A DNA stretch of 14,238 bases from Clostridiales bacterium. Its GTDB lineage: Bacteria > Bacillota > Clostridia > Peptostreptococcales > NVVX01. The notes beneath the pieces were generated by a model. It worked only from the letters and a program-made list of their open reading frames with translations. It searched no databases and was not told where the DNA came from. The stretch covers positions 1 to 14,238 of the forward strand of contig JAJOKQ010000109.1 in NCBI GenBank assembly GCA_021129785.1. The letters are read 5' to 3'. Position 1 is the stretch's first letter. Every line of letters begins with the position of its first letter. Shown piece by piece: positions 7,335 through 13,499 of this stretch. Both the position numbers and the translations under genes were made by a program.

Positions 7335-7490
7335 GTTTATTCTTGGTCACCCTGAGTATTGTCAAATGGGTCTCATAGAAGTAGAAAGTATAAAATTGGA
7401 AAGGGAAACGCAAAATATAAAACAAAAAAAGAAATTCTAGGGGATCGTCTCGTGGGAGTCCAAAACAAAGAAAATTAAGAGGTGAAGATG

Positions 7491-9959
7491 ATGAACAAAT
7501 ACAATTTTAAGGAAATTGAAGAAAAATGGCAAAAATCATGGGCGGAGAACAATGCTTTTAGTACAGAAGAAGACAGTGATAAGCCCAAATTCTACATGTT
7601 AGAAATGTTCTTATATCCTTCAGGGAAAATTCACATGGGACATGTAAGAAATTATTCAATTGGAGACGTTGTCGCAAGGTTTAAGAGAATGAAAGGATAT
7701 AACGTACTACATCCAACAGGTGCAGATGCATTTGGCTTGCCAGCAGAAAATGCAGCGATTCAACATGGAGTTAGCCCTGATTTTTGGACTAAAAAAAATA
7801 TGGTTGAAATGAAAAAACAACTTAAAGCATTAGGCTTTAGTTATGACTGGGATAGAGAAGTATCGACCTGTGATGTAGATTATTATAGGTGGACACAATG
7901 GATATTCTTGCAATTTTACAACAGCGGGTTGGCATATAAAAAAGCAGCTCGTGTAAATTGGTGTAACTCATGTGAAACAGTGTTGGCTAATGAGCAAGTA
8001 GTAGCTGGGCTATGCGAAAGATGCAACTCGCATGTCGGGAAAAAAGAATTAAGTCAATGGTATTTTAAAATTACTAAGTATGCTGAAGAATTGCTAGATG
8101 ATTTAGAATCGTTAGATGGATGGCCAGACAAAGTTAAGACTATGCAAAAAAACTGGATTGGCAAGAGTGAAGGTGCAGAGATAGATTTTGAGATTGAAAA
8201 TTACAATCAGAAATTAAGAGTTTTTACAACACGTCCCGAGACAATTTTTGGAGCTACATACATGGTGCTTGCTCCAGAGCATCCATATGTTATGGAGTTG
8301 ATAGCCGGAAATGAATCTGAACATGCTGTGAGGAATTTTATGCAAAATTTGCAACACATGTCAGATATCGAGAGAACATCCGCAGAAATAGAAAAAGAAG
8401 GAGTATTTTTAGGGCGTTATTGCATAAATCCTCTATCAGGTGAAAAAATGCCGATTTATATCGCAAACTACGTATTAGCTGATTATGGGACAGGTGCTAT
8501 TATGGCAGTTCCTGCACATGACCAAAGAGATTTAGATTTTGCAAGAAAATATGATATTGATGTAGTCCCGGTGATTAGACCTAGTGACAGCACAGATGAC
8601 TTTACTGTTGATTTAGAAGCTTTTGTTGATTCTGGCGTAGTAATTAATTCGGGTGAGTTTAATGGAGAATTAAGTGAGGCTGTATTCTCTAAGATAATTA
8701 AGAAATTAGAGGAAAAGAATGCAGGGGAGAAATCCATTAACTACAGACTAAGAGATTGGTTGATTTCTAGACAGCGTTATTGGGGAACACCAATACCAAT
8801 TATTTATTGTGATGATTGTGGTGCAGTTCCAGTAAATCAAGAGGACTTACCTGTAGAGTTGCCGATTAAAGCAGAATTTACTGGGAAAGGATCTTCACCG
8901 CTGGAAACGGTTAAAGAATTCGTTCATACTACTTGTCCTAAATGTAGCAAAAGTGCAAGAAGAGAAACTGATACTATGGACACTTTTGTAGATTCTTCAT
9001 GGTATTTTTTGAGGTTTATTGATTCTAAAAATCAATCTTTGCCATTTTCTAAAGAAAGAGCAGATAAATGGATGCCTGTAGATCAGTACATTGGTGGCGT
9101 AGAACATGCAATACTACATTTGCTATATGCTAGATTTTTTACAAAAGCCATGAAAGACCTAAATTTGTTAGAAGCTAATGAACCATTTAAAAATCTTCTA
9201 ACGCAAGGTATGGTATTAAAAGATGGAATGAAAATGTCTAAATCTAAAGGAAATGTTGTAAGTCCTGACGAATTAATATATAAGTATGGAGCTGACACTA
9301 TAAGATTGTTTATTTTATTTGCCGCACCTCCTGAGAGAGACCTAGAATGGAGCGAATTGGGAGTTGAAGGAGCACATAGATTCTTAAATAGAGTGTGGAG
9401 ACTGGTTGATGAAATATCTTCCTTGTCAAACAAAAGAACTATTTCTAGTAATATAAATGACGACAAAAAGCTTAGGTTTGTAATACATAATACAATAAAA
9501 AGAGTGACTGAGGATATCGAGAAACGCTTTAATTTCAATACCGCAATTAGTTCAATTATGGAGCTAGTAAATGAATTATATAGATACAAGGAAATTGATG
9601 AAGAAAAAAGGAATATGGAATTGATTTTTGAAGGAGTAAGAACTACCATTGCTTTGTTAGCACCGTTTGCACCACATATAAGCGAGGAGCTTTGGAAAAC
9701 ATTGGGAAACAATTGCAGCGTGCATGATTTGGAATGGCTGATCTTTGATGAAACGGCCTTGATTAAAGATGAAGTTGAAATAGTTGTTCAACTAAATGGA
9801 AAGGTGAAAATTAGAATGATGGTTCCTACCAATCTAGACAAAAATGATGTTGAAAAAATTGTTTTAAATGATGAGAAAATAAACGTTTTACTAGAAGGAA
9901 AAAGAGTAGTTAAAGTAATTGTAGTGCTGGGGAAACTGGTTAATATAGTTGTAAAGTAG
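7491..9959 (+). CDS. leuS: Leucyl-tRNA synthetase
   Basis: This class I aminoacyl-tRNA synthetase charges tRNA-Leu. About 822 residues is normal for bacterial LeuRS. Visible are the HMGH form of the HIGH motif (48-51), a zinc-type pair WCNSC ... CERC, the CP1 editing domain with TTRPETIFGAT and AVPAHDQRDLDFA (the Asp conserved in LeuRS editing sites), WLISRQRYWGTPIP, a second CDDC/CPKC pair, DTFVDSSWYF, and KMSKS at 581-585. A C-terminal anticodon-binding helical domain and a small LeuRS C-terminal domain follow. GTG (7482) and two ATGs (7488, 7491) are in frame. The GTG lies inside the ribosome binding site AGAGGTG (7478-7484), and 7491 gives the best spacing (6 nt) and the usual N-terminus MNKYNFKEIE. 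Expression is expected to be T-box controlled. The 156 nt between the terminator T-run and this start hold no recognised element. Confidence 0.97.
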   Translation: MNKYNFKEIEEKWQKSWAENNAFSTEEDSDKPKFYMLEMFLYPSGKIHMGHVRNYSIGDVVARFKRMKGYNVLHPTGADAFGLPAENAAIQHGVSPDFWTKKNMVEMKKQLKALGFSYDWDREVSTCDVDYYRWTQWIFLQFYNSGLAYKKAARVNWCNSCETVLANEQVVAGLCERCNSHVGKKELSQWYFKITKYAEELLDDLESLDGWPDKVKTMQKNWIGKSEGAEIDFEIENYNQKLRVFTTRPETIFGATYMVLAPEHPYVMELIAGNESEHAVRNFMQNLQHMSDIERTSAEIEKEGVFLGRYCINPLSGEKMPIYIANYVLADYGTGAIMAVPAHDQRDLDFARKYDIDVVPVIRPSDSTDDFTVDLEAFVDSGVVINSGEFNGELSEAVFSKIIKKLEEKNAGEKSINYRLRDWLISRQRYWGTPIPIIYCDDCGAVPVNQEDLPVELPIKAEFTGKGSSPLETVKEFVHTTCPKCSKSARRETDTMDTFVDSSWYFLRFIDSKNQSLPFSKERADKWMPVDQYIGGVEHAILHLLYARFFTKAMKDLNLLEANEPFKNLLTQGMVLKDGMKMSKSKGNVVSPDELIYKYGADTIRLFILFAAPPERDLEWSELGVEGAHRFLNRVWRLVDEISSLSNKRTISSNINDDKKLRFVIHNTIKRVTEDIEKRFNFNTAISSIMELVNELYRYKEIDEEKRNMELIFEGVRTTIALLAPFAPHISEELWKTLGNNCSVHDLEWLIFDETALIKDEVEIVVQLNGKVKIRMMVPTNLDKNDVEKIVLNDEKINVLLEGKRVVKVIVVLGKLVNIVVK

Positions 9960-9964
9960 AAATT

Positions 9965-9977
9965 TAGTATAATACTA
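9965..9977 (+). promoter_or_regulatory. Palindrome over the -10 box: candidate operator/promoter of the YheO-like regulator
   Basis: TAGTAT-A-ATACTA is a perfect 6+1+6 inverted repeat that contains TATAAT (9968-9973), lying only 5 nt after the leuS stop and about 40 nt before the regulator's ATG. No good -35 is seen at 16-18 bp. The arrangement fits a promoter with a built-in operator, possibly for autoregulation by the downstream HTH protein. AT-rich palindromes also occur by chance. Confidence 0.4.
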
Positions 9978-10016
9978 TAAAAGTCGAAAATTTTAGGTGA
10001 GAGGGGGAGTGTAAAA

Positions 10017-10655
10017 ATGCATAAAGTATTAAAAAATATGGTATCTGTTGTGGAGGGCATAGCAAAGACCTATGGGAACAATTGCGAAGTTGTTTTGCAT
10101 GAAATAATAGACGCAAAAATGTCTATAGTTGCAATCTGTAATGGGCATGTAACAGGTAGAAGTATGGGAAGTCCAATGCTCGGCGTTGGAACAAAAAACA
10201 CTGAAAATAAAAAGACAGAAGATGTTATAAATTATAGAAATGTAACGTCTGATGGGAAAGTACTTAAATCATCTACGATGTTTATAAGAGACGACCTCGA
10301 CGCAGTAATTGGTTGTCTATGTATAAATATAGACATATCTTCTTTGTTAGTCGCAAAAAATGCAATCGCTGGTTTAACTTGTACTGATAAAAGAATGGAA
10401 AAGAAACTAGAACATATTGCGTCAACAAATGTTGAGAATATTCTCAAAAATATTGTTGAGGAAACTCTTAGTATTGAAGGGAAACCAGCAAAATATATGA
10501 AGAAAGATGAGAAAATAAATATTGTTAGAAAACTAGATAATCAAGGGGCATTTCTAATTAAAGGGGCAATTGAGTATGTGTCAGAAGTTTTATGTGTTTC
10601 AAGATTTACAATCTATAATTACTTAGACGAAATAAAGAATGAAAAAGAGGAATAA
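10017..10655 (+). CDS. YheO/DauR-like PAS-HTH transcriptional regulator
   Basis: This 212-residue protein has a YheO-like PAS domain at about 1-118. It begins with the characteristic YGNNCEVVLHEI pattern, includes GRSMGSPML, and has a GCLCINIDIS strand at the domain end. A C-terminal helix-turn-helix (about 165-206; RKLDNQGAFLIKGAIEYVSE then VLCVSRFTIYNYL) is of the type found in DauR, the repressor of D-arginine catabolism in Pseudomonas. It probably binds a small ligand in the PAS domain and represses or activates nearby genes; the ligand is unknown and no amino-acid catabolic genes flank it. The ribosome binding site is the G-rich GAGGGGGAG (10001-10009), 7 nt before ATG. The same reading frame stays open for 25 more codons after the TAA. 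Confidence 0.85.
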   Translation: MHKVLKNMVSVVEGIAKTYGNNCEVVLHEIIDAKMSIVAICNGHVTGRSMGSPMLGVGTKNTENKKTEDVINYRNVTSDGKVLKSSTMFIRDDLDAVIGCLCINIDISSLLVAKNAIAGLTCTDKRMEKKLEHIASTNVENILKNIVEETLSIEGKPAKYMKKDEKINIVRKLDNQGAFLIKGAIEYVSEVLCVSRFTIYNYLDEIKNEKEE

Positions 10656-10658
10656 ACA

Positions 10659-10733
10659 GTGCAGCAACTAGTTGAAAACTGTTTAAACGAAGATGATTTA
10701 GCAAAGTATAAACAATTTCTCAAAGTGCTATAA
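10659..10733 (+). CDS. Possible 24-residue small ORF, or in-frame remnant after the regulator stop
   Basis: GTG at 10659 opens 24 codons (product begins VQQLVENCLNEDDL and ends YKQFLKVL) closing at TAA 10731-10733. AGAGG at 10646-10650, overlapping the end of the regulator gene, is 8 nt upstream. The frame is the same as that of the regulator, separated only by TAA-ACA, so it could be a small coupled peptide, a C-terminal extension lost to a nonsense change, or chance. The composition is that of an amphipathic helix. Its end overlaps the probable ApbE promoter. Confidence 0.3.
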   Translation: MQQLVENCLNEDDLAKYKQFLKVL

Positions 10734-10734
10734 T
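10726..10734 (+). promoter_or_regulatory. Extended -10 promoter candidate for apbE
   Basis: TGCTATAAT is a perfect extended -10 (TGn-TATAAT) 41 nt before the apbE ATG. No matching -35 is seen, which extended -10 promoters tolerate. It suggests that apbE is transcribed separately from the regulator. Confidence 0.5.
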
Positions 10735-10775
10735 TTTAATTTGGGCGTTTTAAATGACACTTGTTGGAGGATGAC

Positions 10776-11807
10776 ATGAGGAAGAATGTTAGAATGATAA
10801 TATTTTTTTTGACAGTGATTATTTTAACGGTAGGATGTCAAAAAAAAGGTGGTGAAGATCTATCGCAAACTATTTTTGCTCTTGGCACAGTTATCAGCAT
10901 TAATTTATTTGATGAAGGATCGCAAGAACTAATGACTGAAATTATTGAAAAAATTAATAGTATTGAAAAAACTATGAGTAAAAACTTAAAAGATAGCGAG
11001 ATTTCACAGATTAATAGACAAGCAGGAATATCACCAGTGAAAGTATCTGAAGAAACTTTTTTTGTTATTGACAAAGCCATTCAGTTTGCAGAGTTATCAA
11101 ATGGTATGTTTGATCCAACTTTGGGACCTATTATTGAACTATGGGGAATTGGTACCGAAGCAGCAAAGGTCCCCGACTTAAAAGAGTTATCCGAACTATT
11201 AAGCAAAGTTGATTATAGGAAAGTTCAATTAAACAAAAAAGAGCAAACAGTTTTTCTAGAGTTGGAGGGAATGGCGCTAGACTTGGGAGGAATAGCAAAA
11301 GGATTTGCAGCAGATTCAGTCATTGAGTTATTGAGGGTTCATAAAATTAACAATGCTATGCTTAATTTAGGAGGGAATGTGTTTGCTTATGGTAAAAAAG
11401 ACAATGGCGAGCCGTGGAAAATAGCTATTCAGAGTTCTTTTGATCAAAGAAACAGTTATTTTGGTTACGTTGAGGTGGTTGATAAAAGCGTGGTAACATC
11501 AGGATCCTACGAGCGGTACTTTGAAGAAGATGGGGTTGTGTATCCTCATATTTTCGATGCTAAAACAGGATTTCCCGTTCAAACAGAAGTGGTTTCAGTC
11601 ACGGTTATTGCTGCTTCCTCTATTGATGCTGATGCTTTATCTACGATTTTATTCGCACTTTCTATTGAAGAAGGAATTGCTATTGTTGAGAAACTAGATG
11701 GCATTGAATGTATTTATGTAACAAAATATGATAGAATTTATCTATCATCTGGAGCAAAAGAATTTTTTGTGTTAACTGATTCAAGCTACATTCTAAATAA
11801 CGACTGA
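10776..11807 (+). CDS. apbE: FAD:protein FMN transferase, lipoprotein (ApbE)
   Basis: ApbE transfers FMN from FAD covalently to Thr/Ser of target flavoproteins (for example RnfG/RnfD, NqrB/C and FMN-binding-domain reductases) on the outer face of the membrane. The protein is 343 residues from ATG 10776, chosen over TTG 10761 because GGAGG at 10766-10770 would lie inside the longer form. It has an N-terminal signal MRKNVRMIIFFLTVIILTVG and Cys21 in a lipobox (TVGC), so it is probably a lipoprotein. ApbE motifs are DLGGIAKG (169-176), NLGGN (197-201), DAKTG after PHIF (261-265) and the metal-site segment ADALST (285-290). No Rnf or Nqr genes or obvious flavinylated target are in the window; the flavoprotein fragment at 2-256 shows no FMN-binding domain in what is visible. 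Confidence 0.93.
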   Translation: MRKNVRMIIFFLTVIILTVGCQKKGGEDLSQTIFALGTVISINLFDEGSQELMTEIIEKINSIEKTMSKNLKDSEISQINRQAGISPVKVSEETFFVIDKAIQFAELSNGMFDPTLGPIIELWGIGTEAAKVPDLKELSELLSKVDYRKVQLNKKEQTVFLELEGMALDLGGIAKGFAADSVIELLRVHKINNAMLNLGGNVFAYGKKDNGEPWKIAIQSSFDQRNSYFGYVEVVDKSVVTSGSYERYFEEDGVVYPHIFDAKTGFPVQTEVVSVTVIAASSIDADALSTILFALSIEEGIAIVEKLDGIECIYVTKYDRIYLSSGAKEFFVLTDSSYILNND

Positions 11808-11893
11808 GATAGCAAGCTTTATTGAAGTTGAATGAACTCATTTGAACTAAACAAAAAACAAATTACTTTACGAAATGGAAGGAGAATATCTTA

Positions 11894-12409
11894 ATGAAAA
11901 AAGGGTATGTACATATTTACACAGGTAATGGAAAAGGAAAAACTACAGCATCACTAGGTTTAGCACTTAGAGCCGTATGTGCAGGAAAGAAAGTTTACAT
12001 GGGACAGTTTATTAAAGGAATGAAGTATAGTGAAGTAAAAGCGCAAGAGCTTTTGCCAAACTTTGAAATTGAACAATTAGGAAGAAATTGCTTTATTACG
12101 AAAGAGCCAGAGCAAGCGGACTATGATGCCGCAAAAGAAGGGTTAAAAATATGTGCAAAAAAAATGTCATCTGGTGAATACGATGTTGTAATAATGGATG
12201 AACTAAACATTGCCTTGTACTATAAACTATTTTCTATAGAAGAAGTTATTGAGATTATTAGTGCAAGAGCAGAGCATGTTGAGGTAATAATTACTGGAAG
12301 ATATGCGCATGAGAAAGTAATTGAATTTGCAGACTTAGTAACAGAAATGAAGGAAATAAAGCATTATTATACAGAGGGAGTACAAGCAAGAGTTGGAATT
12401 GAAAAATAA
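11894..12409 (+). CDS. cobO: Cob(I)yrinic acid a,c-diamide adenosyltransferase (CobO/BtuR type)
   Basis: This enzyme moves the adenosyl group of ATP to Co(I) corrinoids, making or recycling adenosylcobalamin. The 171-residue protein is P-loop type: GNGKGKTT at 11-18 near the N-terminus, the YMGQFIKG strand, the Walker-B-like VIMDELNIAL, and the C-terminal TGRYAHEKVIEFADLVTEMK and KHYYTEGVQARVGIE motifs that define the CobA/CobO/BtuR family. GGAAGGAG at 11877-11884 precedes the ATG. It is not in a cobalamin biosynthesis cluster here, so a salvage role is plausible. It lies 21 nt before ndk and is likely co-transcribed with it. Confidence 0.94.
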   Translation: MKKGYVHIYTGNGKGKTTASLGLALRAVCAGKKVYMGQFIKGMKYSEVKAQELLPNFEIEQLGRNCFITKEPEQADYDAAKEGLKICAKKMSSGEYDVVIMDELNIALYYKLFSIEEVIEIISARAEHVEVIITGRYAHEKVIEFADLVTEMKEIKHYYTEGVQARVGIEK

Positions 12410-12430
12410 AAAAACTGAGGAGGAAATTGT

Positions 12431-12829
12431 ATGTTAGAAAAAACATATATTATGGTAAAGCCTGATGGCGTAAAAAGAGGTTTAGTAGGAGAAATAATAA
12501 GAAGAATTGAAGCAAAAGGATATAAAATAGTCGATTTGAGGTTAATGAGGCCAAATAGAGAATTAGTTGAGAAACACTATGATGTGCATAAAGACAAACC
12601 TTTTTTTGGAGAGCTTGTAGATTTTATCTCGGATTCAGAAGTCGTAGGAATGGTTGTTGAAGGGGAAGACGTAATAACAGTGTTAAGAAATATGATTGGC
12701 GACAAAAATCCTGCAATAGCTGCTTCTGGGACTATAAGGGGAGATTACGCAAATAGTTTGACAAAAAATATTATTCACGGTTCAGACAGTGCAGAAACGG
12801 CAGAAAGAGAAATAAGTATTTGGTTTTAA
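12431..12829 (+). CDS. ndk: Nucleoside diphosphate kinase
   Basis: This enzyme transfers the gamma-phosphate of NTPs to NDPs through a phosphohistidine, balancing nucleotide pools. The 132-residue protein is of usual bacterial length. It has MVKPDGVKRG with Lys10, the R-NMIG segment, GTIRGDYANS and the active-site NIIHGSDS with His116. The usual G-x-T-NP segment reads GDKNP (K92), replacing a threonine that contacts the nucleotide phosphate in characterised enzymes; the other catalytic residues are intact. GAGGAGG just upstream (12417-12423) supports the ATG. Confidence 0.96.
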   Translation: MLEKTYIMVKPDGVKRGLVGEIIRRIEAKGYKIVDLRLMRPNRELVEKHYDVHKDKPFFGELVDFISDSEVVGMVVEGEDVITVLRNMIGDKNPAIAASGTIRGDYANSLTKNIIHGSDSAETAEREISIWF

Positions 12830-12846
12830 CTAGGAGGCTGGAAGCT

Positions 12847-12930
12847 ATGTGAACAATACTTTTTAGAGATATTTTTATCGGAATATTAGGACTAATTCAA
12901 TATGCTTATAGGGGGTGCTGTTATGAGTAA
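12847..12930 (+). pseudogene. Short frame with a start codon followed at once by TGA
   Basis: AGGAGG (12832-12837) is well spaced before ATG (12847), but the second codon is TGA. The frame then stays open for 25 codons (reading ILFRDIFIGILGLIQYAY, hydrophobic) and closes at TAA 12928-12930, overlapping the next ATG (12923). It may be a gene with a nonsense mutation at codon 2, or a chance frame behind an unrelated Shine-Dalgarno. I do not recognise the product. Selenocysteine use is not supported: no SECIS-like hairpin is evident after the TGA. Confidence 0.3.
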
Positions 12931-13185
12931 GAATTTTTTGAAAACAGAAAAGATAGTTAAGGAGAATATGAAAACGGGAAATTTAGATGTAATTGACGAT
13001 GAAAAAAAGTTAAATATCAAGAAGAGAAAAAAGCAAGTATTTGTAGAACAATATTACCTGAGAGTAATCACATAAGAAGCGTTCTAGGGGACGAAATGTT
13101 TGAGTTTAGCAAAATGAACTGTGAAGAAATTTTTAAATTTAATCATCTTTTTAGGCGTTCAATTGCAGAGTTCAATTATAAATAA
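12923..13185 (+). pseudogene. Frameshifted or recoded small gene, product unrecognised
   Basis: ATG 12923 has GGGGGTG at 12911-12917 as ribosome binding site. In its own frame it encodes 50 residues (MSKNFLKTEKIVKENMKTG onward) and ends at TAA 13073-13075. Two A AAA AAG heptamers, at 13003-13009 and 13027-13033, are both in the phase needed for -1 slippage. The -1 frame then stays open to TAA 13183-13185, reading CRTILPESNHIRSVLGDEMF and onward to RRSIAEFNYK. A joined product would be about 87 residues. It is either a gene broken by loss of one A in a homopolymer or a programmed -1 frameshift. The C-terminal part looks coding-like but matches no family I know. Confidence 0.4.
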
Positions 13186-13211
13186 GGAATAAGGATGCTG
13201 ATGGAGAAAAA

Positions 13212-13499
13212 TTGCTAAGCGCAATTGAGTGGGTGGGCAAAGAATTTTTTTCGGTGCTTTGGGAAAAACCGATTACTGTTATAAAAACTATACTTGCATT
13301 CGAACCATTATTGATAAAATATGGTAAAACACACGAAAGGGAACTTCTTTTAAAAAATTATATTGAGGAGATAGATAGTGCTAATAAGAACGTTAATGTT
13401 GAACTAGTTGCTAGAGCTTTATTTGGTGCGAAGAAAGTTTTTGCAAAAGATTATTGTTTACAAAATGTAAAGACAATTAAAGAGGAGAGATTATTTTGA
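13212..13499 (+). CDS. Hypothetical protein, possibly the 3' part of a broken gene
   Basis: 95 codons from TTG 13212, with GGAG at 13203-13206. The frame is already open from 13182 (reading NKDADGEKLLSAIEWVGKEF across the TTG), so the start is uncertain and this may be the tail of the preceding frameshifted gene, whose frame closes at 13185. The product is soluble and helical-looking (WEKPITVIKTILAFEPLLIK, then charged helices) with no motif I recognise. Its TGA (13497-13499) overlaps the TTG start of the next gene as TTGA, and AGAGGAGAG (13481-13489) inside it serves that gene, which implies a formerly or presently translated reading frame coupled to it. Confidence 0.5.
   Translation: MLSAIEWVGKEFFSVLWEKPITVIKTILAFEPLLIKYGKTHERELLLKNYIEEIDSANKNVNVELVARALFGAKKVFAKDYCLQNVKTIKEERLF

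Noticed and set aside
7445..7457. Ten bases (GTCTCGTGGG) shared with a common transposase-based sequencing adapter
   Set aside because: The match stops after ten bases and the flanks are ordinary A-rich leader sequence, so chance is the better explanation than adapter contamination.
9083..9712. Long minus-strand open frame (209 codons) inside leuS
   Set aside because: It is antisense to a clearly coding, motif-bearing leuS, has no ribosome binding site or recognisable motif, and its composition is that of a reverse-strand shadow.
11822..11860. Inverted repeat between apbE and cobO (AATGA ... TCATT)
   Set aside because: It has only five base pairs with a two-base loop and no T-run; it is too weak to call a terminator or operator.
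12850..12852. TGA as a selenocysteine codon
   Set aside because: A Sec at residue 2 is without precedent that I know of, and no hairpin of bacterial SECIS type follows the codon.
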